Origin: JAOZTV01 sp965371805
GTDB lineage: Bacteria; Acidobacteriota; Aminicenantia; UBA2199
Direction of reading: 5' to 3'
Length of the DNA stretch: 64,000 nucleotides
Assembly (NCBI GenBank): GCA_965371805.1
Contig: CBDUZW010000003.1
Coordinates: 1 to 64,000, forward strand
The notes beneath the pieces were generated by a model. The model worked only from the letters and a program-made list of their open reading frames with translations. It was not told the DNA's origin and made no database searches. Position numbers and translations under genes: made by a program. Below are positions 25,771-33,546 of the stretch, piece by piece (the first letter of the stretch is position 1; each line of letters opens with the position of its first letter).

Positions 25771-28401
25771 ATGTTAGAGCAGTTATTTTTTCACAAAAAT
25801 GTTTTTTTTAAAAGAATCCAAAATGCGGTCCTTTTATATAATGTATTTGAATACAAAAATAGATTGAAAATGCATTATGCAATGGGAGAAATTTTAGAAT
25901 CAATAAATGGTGTAAAAACCGTTAGCGATATTGCAAAGGATTATACCAGAAATTATATAATGAACAGATATGGAATCAAAATTGATATAAAAGAAACCTT
26001 AAAATACCTGATAGATAACAATTTTCTAACCTTTAATAAAAGAAATGGCAAAATACCAGAATTAGAACAAAAAATGCCCGCAATTGATTTTGTTAATCTA
26101 CGAATTACAAATCGGTGTAATTTTAATTGTATTCATTGTTTTCCAGATTCTAGAGTTAAAAACAGTGATGAATACTCCTATGATGATTTGGTAAAAATTA
26201 TAAATGACCTGGCAAAATACAAAGTTTTGCATATTACATTTACGGGAGGAGAACCTTTTCTTAATAAAAACCTGATTGAATTGGTAGAATTGTCAAATTC
26301 AAATGGGATGATTGTAAGTATTTGCACAAATGCCTCATTGATAAATGATGAACATATGAACAGATTATCTAAATGTTCCATCGGAGCATTAAAAATAAGC
26401 TTAGACGGTGCGTCTGACCAAACCCATGACGCTTATAGGGGTAAAGGTCGGTTTGACAAACTCATCCCCAAAATAAGAAAAATTACTGATAGAGGAATTC
26501 CAGTATGTATAAATTCTGTAATATCCAAATTAAACTTCCATGAATATAAACAAATTGTTAATTTAGCTCAGGACTTGAAAGTTACTGAATTTGCATTTGA
26601 TATTGTTAGAAAAATCGGCAGAGCAGTAGATAACTGGAATGAGTTGAGTTTATCATATGAGGAAAAGCTCGAGTGCGTATCATATTACAACTCTTTACAT
26701 CCAAAAGTGGGCAATATTGTGATGGGAAGTGCTATTTTTTCTCTTTTAATTAAAGATATTTTACAACCAGAATCTTACAATAAAGCTTGTGGTTTATGTC
26801 TTTCAAATATTCTCATATTAGGAAATGGTGACGTTACACCTTGTTGGCGCCTTTATGACATAGGTTTAATTGCTGGTAACTTAAAACAAACCAATTTAGA
26901 CTCTATTTGGAGCGACTCTGATTTGTTTAACAAGGTTAGAGGAGTAGAGCTTGACTCTTTAAAAAAATGTAACAGGTGTGAACATAATAAATTTTGCGAT
27001 GCAAGTTGTCGAGGATTTGCCATGCAAAATCACAATGATTGGTATGGAGAACCAGATCCTGAACGTTGTCAATTTCACAAAGATCTTATTAATTATAAAA
27101 GCAAAAATTATCTAAAAAATGGGGGCATTAATAAAATGACAGATGTACTTTTGATACAACCGAATGTAATAGATGAAAAAACAAACCCAGGAGTTCCACC
27201 CTTGGGTTTGTGCTATATTTCAGCCTCCTTAAAAAAGAATGGAATAAATACTAAATTATTGGACTTATCCATTAATAAGTTGAAAAAAGCTGAAGTTTTA
27301 TCATTTATAAGTAGAGAAAATCCAAAGGTTATCGGTATATCGCTCATGATAAGTACTTATGCTCATGGGATGGAATTATGTTATAATATTCGAGAAAATT
27401 TTTGTGATATACCTATTGTTGTAGGCGGACCTCACGCGACATGCATTCCAGGGGAAATTCTTAGGTCATCTGTTGTAGATATAGTCAATCTATTCGAAGG
27501 GGAAGAAACGTTTTTAGAAATTGTAAACTATTTCACAAAAAAAGGTAGTTGTAAGCTTTCCAAAATAAAAGGAATAGCCTATGTTGAAAATGGAAAAATA
27601 GTAAAAACCCCTATAAGACCATTCATTTCTGATTTGGATAAGATCCCTTTTCCTGATAGAGAAATTTTAGAAATATCAAAATATTCGAAATTAGGAACTA
27701 TTACTACTGGCCGTGGATGCATTTATTCATGTAAATTTTGTTCATCACCCTATTTATGTGGAAATAAGTATAGATTAAGAAGTATTGATAATGTGGTTGA
27801 AGAATTACATGAACTTCATTTCAAATATAATGTTAAAGATTTTATGATTTTTGACGATGCATTTCTTGTCAATGATGATAGAATTTATGAATTTTGTGAT
27901 AAAGTCAAAAACATGGGCATCACTTGGAGTTGTTATTCAAGATTATCACCTGACTTACCTAAAAAATTGTTAAAAAAAATGAAGGAAGCTGGACTTATAA
28001 GGTTAAGTTTTGGCATTGAATCAGGAAACGATGAAATACTAAAAAATATGAATAAAAAATATTTTACAAAAGACGTTGAAGATTTAATAAAAAATGTTCA
28101 TGAGGAAGAGATACCTGCCATTTGTTTTTTTATGGTGGGGTTTCCAGAAGAAACTCACCAAACAGTACGGGATACATTTCGCCTAGCACAAAAGCTAAGA
28201 AGTATTGGGACTGAAACATCACCTGTTATTGCGATTGTAGGTGCTCTAACACCAATGCCAAAGTCTTATATTTACGAAGCCAGGAAAAAACTTGGAATAA
28301 AAATATTATCAGATAATTGGAATGATTTTAATTTTTTTAAATCAATAATTGAAACCAAGGAGCTTAGTAATAAAGACTTAAACCAGTATTTGCTTTTTTG
28401 A
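25771..28401 (+). CDS. Fused radical SAM/SPASM maturase and B12-binding radical SAM enzyme
   Basis: One uninterrupted frame of 876 residues joins two complete enzymes. The first half (about 1-445) has a PqqD-like N-terminus, a radical SAM core with CNFNCIHC (Cys116, 120, 123) and TGGEPFLNKN, and a SPASM domain with ACGLCLSN, VTPCWRLYD and CNRCEHNKFCDASCRG. The second half (from Met456, VLLIQPN ... NPGVPPLGLCYISA) has a cobalamin-binding domain with VVGGPHATCIPGEIL and a second radical SAM core with CIYSCKFC (Cys650, 654, 657). ATG 25771 is chosen for GAGGAG seven bases upstream; an ATG at 25744 has none. The joint contains GGGGG 10 bases before Met456, so internal initiation is possible. Each half resembles a separate gene earlier in the operon. 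Confidence 0.93.
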   Translation: MLEQLFFHKNVFFKRIQNAVLLYNVFEYKNRLKMHYAMGEILESINGVKTVSDIAKDYTRNYIMNRYGIKIDIKETLKYLIDNNFLTFNKRNGKIPELEQKMPAIDFVNLRITNRCNFNCIHCFPDSRVKNSDEYSYDDLVKIINDLAKYKVLHITFTGGEPFLNKNLIELVELSNSNGMIVSICTNASLINDEHMNRLSKCSIGALKISLDGASDQTHDAYRGKGRFDKLIPKIRKITDRGIPVCINSVISKLNFHEYKQIVNLAQDLKVTEFAFDIVRKIGRAVDNWNELSLSYEEKLECVSYYNSLHPKVGNIVMGSAIFSLLIKDILQPESYNKACGLCLSNILILGNGDVTPCWRLYDIGLIAGNLKQTNLDSIWSDSDLFNKVRGVELDSLKKCNRCEHNKFCDASCRGFAMQNHNDWYGEPDPERCQFHKDLINYKSKNYLKNGGINKMTDVLLIQPNVIDEKTNPGVPPLGLCYISASLKKNGINTKLLDLSINKLKKAEVLSFISRENPKVIGISLMISTYAHGMELCYNIRENFCDIPIVVGGPHATCIPGEILRSSVVDIVNLFEGEETFLEIVNYFTKKGSCKLSKIKGIAYVENGKIVKTPIRPFISDLDKIPFPDREILEISKYSKLGTITTGRGCIYSCKFCSSPYLCGNKYRLRSIDNVVEELHELHFKYNVKDFMIFDDAFLVNDDRIYEFCDKVKNMGITWSCYSRLSPDLPKKLLKKMKEAGLIRLSFGIESGNDEILKNMNKKYFTKDVEDLIKNVHEEEIPAICFFMVGFPEETHQTVRDTFRLAQKLRSIGTETSPVIAIVGALTPMPKSYIYEARKKLGIKILSDNWNDFNFFKSIIETKELSNKDLNQYLLF

Positions 28402-28536
28402 AATTGTGAATCCACGTGATATATTATACATAAATCGGCGTGTATTTTTATGCAGATAATTTTTTTTACGCCTTTTAAGTTGTAAAAAGGAATTATAAAT
28501 TTTAAAAATTTAATTAATAGATTTAAGGAGTCAGGA

Positions 28537-29565
28537 ATGAAAAGAAAAATGATGCTTATAACTATGGCTATACTGTGGGTCTCTCTTGGATTAAGGATCC
28601 ATGGTGAAAAAGTGGCAGTATTGGAAGAATTGGCCCGTCCGAATCAAATGGTTATCTCTGATAAATATATTTATATTACTCAGAAAACCGAAATATTGAT
28701 TTACAACCTCAAAACTTTCAAGTTTGTCACGATGTTTGGTAAGGCGGGACAGGGCCCCGGGGAGTTTATGCCAATGCCAATTGGAGGATCCAGCATTCCC
28801 AACCTGATTATCTTTCCCACTACTAAATACCTGTTCGTGTCAGCACTGGGAAAAATTCTAAACTTCTCCTTTGAGGGAAAATTTTTAAAAGAAACCGTTG
28901 TTTCTTTTACCCAAATTACCCCATTGACGATTCGACCATTTGGAAATGGGTATGTGGGGCAGAAAAGCATTAATGATCCAAAAGAATCAACGGTAGAATT
29001 ACATATTTTGGATGAAGACTTAAATTTTAAAAAAATGATTTTTCAAAGGAAGAATCAGACGACCAAAGGCAAGCTGGATATTCTTGGCTCAAACATTGAA
29101 TACCAAATATCCGATAATAAAATTTTTATCCCTCAAGAGACCTTTTCTGTAGAAATTTTCAACAAGGAGGGTAATAAAATCCATACCATCACCAGAGATA
29201 TTGCCTCTGTACCGATTACCGAGGAGTTGAAAACCAAACTCGAGCAATCCTTAAAAAGCATGTTTGGGAAGGCTTTATGGGACCGGATAAAGAAAAAAAT
29301 TTACTTACCTAAGGAATTTCCTCCCATTTATCAGCTTCAGGTTGATACCTCCAACCTTTATATTATTTCTTGGAAAGGAGACGAAAAACAAAAGGATGTA
29401 TATATATATGACCTTGACGGGAAGTTTCAGAAACAAACCATCCTGCCATTGATAATGGAGAACGTGATGTTGCCGCCCCCCTTCGCCATTCACGATAATC
29501 ATTTATATCAAGTACTGGAAAATGAAGAGGATGAAACCTGGGAACTGTACAAAACCAAAATATAA
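28537..29565 (+). CDS. Exported six-bladed beta-propeller protein
   Basis: A 342-residue secreted protein with signal peptide (MLITMAILWVSLGLRIHG) and repeated blade motifs such as PNQMVISDKYIYITQ, FKFVTMFGKAGQGPGEF and DVYIYDLDGKFQKQT. The motif FGKxGxGPGEF is typical of six-bladed (NHL-like) propellers. The function is unknown. Its closest relative in the window is the protein at 42569-43594, equal in length and arrangement. AAGGAG precedes the start. It follows the radical SAM operon by 135 bases on the same strand, but base use is less AT-biased and I see no proof that they are co-transcribed. Confidence 0.82.
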   Translation: MKRKMMLITMAILWVSLGLRIHGEKVAVLEELARPNQMVISDKYIYITQKTEILIYNLKTFKFVTMFGKAGQGPGEFMPMPIGGSSIPNLIIFPTTKYLFVSALGKILNFSFEGKFLKETVVSFTQITPLTIRPFGNGYVGQKSINDPKESTVELHILDEDLNFKKMIFQRKNQTTKGKLDILGSNIEYQISDNKIFIPQETFSVEIFNKEGNKIHTITRDIASVPITEELKTKLEQSLKSMFGKALWDRIKKKIYLPKEFPPIYQLQVDTSNLYIISWKGDEKQKDVYIYDLDGKFQKQTILPLIMENVMLPPPFAIHDNHLYQVLENEEDETWELYKTKI

Positions 29566-29685
29566 ATTAATCCATAAACACTTTGAGAGGTGTCCTTTTG
29601 TTAGGCGAGCGTAGGTTTCCTGAAAATTTGATTTCGGGGTCCCAGTAGTAAAACGGAGCCTGGCAACTATTCATAAAATAGAGGG

Positions 29686-29713
29686 TTCCACTAAACATTT
29701 AGGGGTAGTGGAA
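29686..29713. repeat. Short perfect stem-loop in the gene-free stretch
   Basis: TTCCACT (29686-29692) pairs exactly with AGTGGAA (29707-29713) around a 14-base loop, 18 bases before the Tn3-derived miniature element. There is no T-run after it, so it is not an obvious rho-independent terminator; it could still end the propeller transcript. Confidence 0.4.
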
Positions 29714-29730
29714 GCGAAACTATCATAGAA

Positions 29731-29931
29731 GGGGTCAGCTCACGATTCGGAAAATATCGTACGCTAAGAAAAATAACGCAAGGTATATAGGCTTTATAAA
29801 ATATTTCAATATCCTATATCCCAAAAACAAAAGAATTTTTATATCATTTTTTAATACGTCGTATATTGCTAGATAAAATTTTTAAAGAAAAGCCTTAACG
29901 TACGATATTTTCCATTTAGTGAGCTGACCCC
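29731..29931. mobile_element. Tn3-derived miniature element (TIME)
   Basis: Two 38-bp inverted repeats (29731-29768 and 29894-29931) begin GGGGTCAGCTCAC at the outside and end TAAG at the inside, the hallmark of Tn3-family ends. They match at 33 of 38 positions. The 125 bases between are AT-rich and non-coding, so the 201-bp unit is a non-autonomous element that depends on a Tn3 transposase supplied elsewhere. The five bases on each side (TAGAA and TTTAG) are not duplicated. The lone end at 19110-19147 is a related sequence. Confidence 0.82.
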
Positions 29932-30233
29932 TTTAGGGCAAATCTGTCATGGAAAATTCCGCATAATATTTATTATCAATGCTATAGGTTGAATAATCAC
30001 TTCCCGTTTTTTGCTTTAAAAATGTATGGATTTTTGGGAAGCAAAAAAATAATTGAATTTTTCCTAATTTAATTTCATAAAAATATTATAAAGCTAGGCC
30101 CAAAAAAGAAATAATCGCTGAAATTTTTCTATCTTAAGTCAATTTAAAGGCAATATTTGCAAGCGATTGTATTTGATTTTTAAATATTGAATTTTCCAAA
30201 AATAAATAAATCCTACGACAGATTTGCCCTAAA
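29932..30233. mobile_element. Second miniature inverted-repeat element (MITE-like)
   Basis: Perfect 17-bp inverted repeats, TTTAGGGCAAATCTGTC at 29932-29948 and its complement at 30217-30233, enclose about 270 AT-rich bases with no coding capacity. It begins on the very next base after the Tn3-type miniature element, so one probably inserted at the edge of the other. The transposase family that would move it is not evident from the ends. Confidence 0.65.
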
Positions 30234-30234
30234 T

Positions 30235-30339
30235 GTGCAATTACACCCATTAATGGGTAAAACTGCACAAACAGGGCAAATAATGTAATACAACGAAAGT
30301 GTACATCAAATTAAATGTAAGCGTCAATTGACGCTTACA
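30235..30339. repeat. Two palindromes upstream of ribH
   Basis: An imperfect 34-base palindrome spans 30235-30268 with CCCATTAATGGG at its centre and GTGCA/TGCAC at its ends. A perfect 24-base palindrome spans 30316-30339: TGTAAGCGTC, AATT, GACGCTTACA. Its half-site GTAAGCGTC equals the right end of the IS66 element at 16752-16760, so it may be two abutted IS66-type ends or a scar. It lies just 13 bases upstream of the ribH -35 box and could equally be an operator. Confidence 0.6.
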
Positions 30340-30352
30340 AACTAATTATAAC

Positions 30353-30381
30353 TTGACTTTTTGGCTTATTTAATGTATCTT
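30353..30381 (+). promoter_or_regulatory. Promoter of ribH-nusB
   Basis: -35 TTGACT (30353-30358) and -10 TATCTT (30376-30381) with a 17-base spacer, about 30 bases before the ribH start. No room is left for an FMN riboswitch and none is seen. Confidence 0.5.
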
Positions 30382-30412
30382 TTGAGTTCATTTTAATGGA
30401 TTGGAGAGGATC

Positions 30413-30883
30413 ATGAAAGAATATATCGGACAATTGGTTTCAAAAGATCATAAGTATGGAATTATTGTATCAAGATTTAATAGTTTTATCACAGAAAAAC
30501 TGTTAGAAGGCGCAATAGATGCATTGACAAGAAGTGGTGTTAATGAAAACGAGATTGAAATCTTCAGAGTACCCGGTGCTTTTGAGATCCCGCTGGTATC
30601 AAAAAAAATCGCAGTAGCAAAAAAACATGATGCAATTATATGTTTGGGCGCCGTCATCAGAGGCGAAACACCTCATTTTGATTTTGTAGCCAGTGAAGTT
30701 ACAAAAGGAATCGCACTGTTAAGTCTTGAATTTTCAATACCCATCGCTTATGGAATTATAACGGCAGATAATACAGATCAGGCAATTGAACGTTCTGGGA
30801 ATAAAATGGGCAATAAGGGCTTTTCTGCTGCCCAAACTGCAATTGAATTATTAAACCTGTTTAAAAATTCAAATTTAAGTTAA
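30413..30883 (+). CDS. ribH: 6,7-dimethyl-8-ribityllumazine synthase
   Basis: The penultimate enzyme of riboflavin synthesis; it condenses the pyrimidine ribitylamine with dihydroxybutanone phosphate. The 156-residue sequence has the family pattern: YGIIVSRFNSFIT, FRVPGAFEIPLVSKK, IICLGAVIRGETPHFDFV (with the catalytic histidine) and GIITADNTDQAIERSG. ATG 30413 follows GGAGAGG; the frame opens four codons earlier. The other rib genes are not here. nusB follows 19 bases later, a very common bacterial pairing. Confidence 0.97.
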   Translation: MKEYIGQLVSKDHKYGIIVSRFNSFITEKLLEGAIDALTRSGVNENEIEIFRVPGAFEIPLVSKKIAVAKKHDAIICLGAVIRGETPHFDFVASEVTKGIALLSLEFSIPIAYGIITADNTDQAIERSGNKMGNKGFSAAQTAIELLNLFKNSNLS

Positions 30884-30902
30884 TCTTTAAAAGGAAGACA
30901 CA

Positions 30903-31301
30903 ATGTTTAGAATAAAATTTTGCAGGGAAATAATCCTGAAATTACTGTTTCAGGAAGATATAATGGATTCGGATACATTAAACAGCAATTATATGCTGGA
31001 AACAGGGAAACCATTTTATAAAGAATTAACCGAAGCTGAACAGAAATTCGTAAAAACGATTATTGATACATTAGAAAATAATAAAGAAATAATTGACAAT
31101 CAAATATCCAGTAATTTAATTGGATGGAAACTCGAACGGTTAACACCGGTAGACAGAAACCTGTTGAGAATGGGTATCAGTGAGTCTTATAGTAATGACC
31201 AAAAGGCGATCATCATTGACGACATAATAAGAATCGCTAAAAAATATGGAGAAGAGGACTCCTACAAAATTATTAATGCAGTGCTCGATAAGGTACTATA
31301 A
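30903..31301 (+). CDS. nusB: Transcription antitermination factor NusB
   Basis: A 132-residue all-helical protein that binds boxA RNA with NusE in rRNA antitermination. Diagnostic segments: REIILKLLFQEDI at the N-terminus, LTPVDRNLLRMGISE and the ending AKKYGEEDSYKIINAVLDKV. AAGGAAG precedes the start. It sits between ribH and a transglutaminase-like gene whose ATG follows the nusB stop directly, so the three are probably one transcript. Confidence 0.96.
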   Translation: MFRIKFCREIILKLLFQEDIMDSDTLNSNYMLETGKPFYKELTEAEQKFVKTIIDTLENNKEIIDNQISSNLIGWKLERLTPVDRNLLRMGISESYSNDQKAIIIDDIIRIAKKYGEEDSYKIINAVLDKVL

Positions 31302-31982
31302 ATGCAGTTTTTTTTTCTGATTTTTCTTCTGATCTCTCCGATAAAACATGTTGAATTGATGAACATCCAGGTCAATACCAACCAGAAAGAACTTTTCTCC
31401 AATTATTCCAATGACAATTTCAGACAGACGCTGAGATTTAATGATGATCTGGTTGAGATAAATACAGAGAGCTCGAACTACCTTCACCTTGACCTTAACT
31501 TCAGAGTCATTCCGGACACGCTTTATATTGAGTCATTACCTGAAAGTCTTCAAACCCCTATTAACTCATTGATTGACAGAAGTTACTCTTTAAAAGACTA
31601 TATGGTAAACATATCAACCTTCCTGAGAGATAAGATAATATACTCAAAAAAAAAATTTCCTCAAAATCCGGAATCCGTTATTATCAATAAAAAAGCACAT
31701 TGTGTCGGTTTCTCGGAATTAACAAAAGTCTTCCTGAAGGGAATTGGAATTAATGCGAATTTCTCTCAGGGGTTCTATCTGAAAAAAGTGAACGGTAAGA
31801 TCGTTCCAATACCGCATAAATGGATAGAAATTGAACTTTCAAACGGATATTTATACTTTTATGACCCTCAATACCAGAAGTTCTCTTCAAATTATGTTGT
31901 CGTTGATAACTCTGTTATATTTACAGAAGTAAAAAAATTTAAAATTAAATTGATAAAATATACAAAAAAAATTATTGATTAA
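31302..31982 (+). CDS. Transglutaminase-like protein
   Basis: A 226-residue protein with a hydrophobic start (FFFLIFLLISPI), likely exported. The transglutaminase-like papain fold is indicated by a Cys-His-Asp triad in order: KKAHCVGFSELTKVFLKG (Cys), IPHKWIEIEL (His) and LYFYDPQYQ (Asp). These proteins act as peptidases or cross-linking enzymes; the substrate is unknown. It starts on the base after the nusB stop. The N-terminal 120 residues show no further domain that I recognise. Confidence 0.82.
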   Translation: MQFFFLIFLLISPIKHVELMNIQVNTNQKELFSNYSNDNFRQTLRFNDDLVEINTESSNYLHLDLNFRVIPDTLYIESLPESLQTPINSLIDRSYSLKDYMVNISTFLRDKIIYSKKKFPQNPESVIINKKAHCVGFSELTKVFLKGIGINANFSQGFYLKKVNGKIVPIPHKWIEIELSNGYLYFYDPQYQKFSSNYVVVDNSVIFTEVKKFKIKLIKYTKKIID

Positions 31983-32055
31983 ACAATAATAATTTTATTT
32001 GTATTTTAATAAAAATCCTTTAATATGTGGATTTAAAGAAAAAAGGAGATGAATA

Positions 32056-33546
32056 ATGGAAGAACACATGAAAGTAAGACTTGAAAAGTTAAAAAAAATT
32101 GAAGAATTGGGAATAGAAATATACCCTTATGATTTCAATAAGACCAATAATCTTAGAGAACTCATTGCAGAATACAGTAAATATACGAAAGAAGAACTTG
32201 AACCCAAAGCCGTCAAGAGTTCAATCGCCGGTAGAATTGTTGCCATGAGAAAAATGGGAAAGAGTGCCTTTATCCATATCTTTGATGGAGAGGAGAAGCT
32301 TCAGATCTATATAAAAAAAGACAAGGTAAGTGAAAATGAATTCCTCACCTATAAGCTATTAGATATTGGCGATATAATCGGCGTATCCGGAGAGCTTTTC
32401 GTCACCCATTCCGGAGAATTAACAATCAATGTTGAGCAGCTGACATTTTTAACAAAATCATTTCACCCGCTACCGGAAAAGTTTCACGGGCTTGTTGATA
32501 TTGAACAGAGATACCGGAAAAGATATCTGGATCTGATCATGAACGAAACATCAAGGAAAAACTTTGAACTGCGATCATTATTGATCCAGGAAATCAGAAT
32601 GTTTTTTTATGAAAAGGGTTATAAGGAAGTTGAAACACCAATGACCCAACCCAAGGCCGGTGGTGCAGCGGCAAAACCATTTATCACCCATCATAATGCA
32701 CTTGACATAGATCTGTACCTGAGAATCGCTCCTGAACTATACTTAAAAAGATTAATGGTCGGCGGTATGGAAAAAATATTTGAATTAAACCGGAATTTTA
32801 GAAATGAAGGTCTCTCCATAAGGCATAATCCTGAATTTACCATGATCGAATTCTATCAACTCTATCAAGATTTTAATTTTTATATGACCTTAACAGAAGA
32901 ACTCTTCTCTGTACTGATTGATAAATTCCTGAAGGAAAAGGATGGGGTGATAAACTATAATAATAATGAAATTTCTTTAAAAGGACCATTTAAAAGGGTA
33001 AAATTCATGGATCTCATTATTGACAATTCCAATGTCACATTAGATGAACTATGGGATGAAGAAAAACTCAGAAAGTTTATAGAGGATAGTAATTCTGAAG
33101 AGGAAATGCCTCCAACCTATGGAAAGATGCTGGAATTTATGTTTGATACCTATGGTGAAAAACATCTTATCGATCCAACCTTTGTAACATATTACCCAAA
33201 AGAGATTTCTCCTCTTTCAAAAGAGTCAAGAATTGATAACAGAGAAACTGAAAGGTTTGAACTTTTTATTTCCGGAATGGAAATAGCAAATGGTTTCTCC
33301 GAGCTTAATGATCCTATTGACCAGAGAAGCAGATTTGAATCTCAGATGAAAGACAGGGAATTAGGTGATGATGAAGCTCAGCCTATTGATGAAGATTTCT
33401 TAAATGCTCTGGAGCATGGGATGGCACCTGCAGCCGGTGAAGGATTAGGCATTGACAGACTCGTCATGTTATTCTCCGAGGTAAGTTCAATTAAAGAGGT
33501 CATTTTATTCCCTCTATTAAGACCGGAAGTAACTGATAAAAAATAA
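32056..33546 (+). CDS. lysS: Lysine--tRNA ligase, class II
   Basis: A 496-residue class II lysyl-tRNA synthetase. An OB-fold anticodon domain (about 55-150; VKSSIAGRIVAMRKMGKSAF) precedes the catalytic core. Motif 2 is seen as FELNRNFRNEGLSIRHNPEF, and motif 3 as GEGLGIDRLVMLF near the end. KPFITHHNALDIDLYLRIAP is typical of LysS. AAGGAG lies about 8 bases before the ATG. The LolC/E-type gene starts on the base after the stop, so they are co-transcribed. Confidence 0.98.
   Translation: MEEHMKVRLEKLKKIEELGIEIYPYDFNKTNNLRELIAEYSKYTKEELEPKAVKSSIAGRIVAMRKMGKSAFIHIFDGEEKLQIYIKKDKVSENEFLTYKLLDIGDIIGVSGELFVTHSGELTINVEQLTFLTKSFHPLPEKFHGLVDIEQRYRKRYLDLIMNETSRKNFELRSLLIQEIRMFFYEKGYKEVETPMTQPKAGGAAAKPFITHHNALDIDLYLRIAPELYLKRLMVGGMEKIFELNRNFRNEGLSIRHNPEFTMIEFYQLYQDFNFYMTLTEELFSVLIDKFLKEKDGVINYNNNEISLKGPFKRVKFMDLIIDNSNVTLDELWDEEKLRKFIEDSNSEEEMPPTYGKMLEFMFDTYGEKHLIDPTFVTYYPKEISPLSKESRIDNRETERFELFISGMEIANGFSELNDPIDQRSRFESQMKDRELGDDEAQPIDEDFLNALEHGMAPAAGEGLGIDRLVMLFSEVSSIKEVILFPLLRPEVTDKK

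Noticed and set aside
19148..29730. The radical SAM operon as cargo of one Tn3 transposon bounded by the ends at 19110-19147 and 29731-29768
   Set aside because: The outer (GGGG) end of each of these repeats faces the operon, so the operon lies outside both elements rather than inside one.
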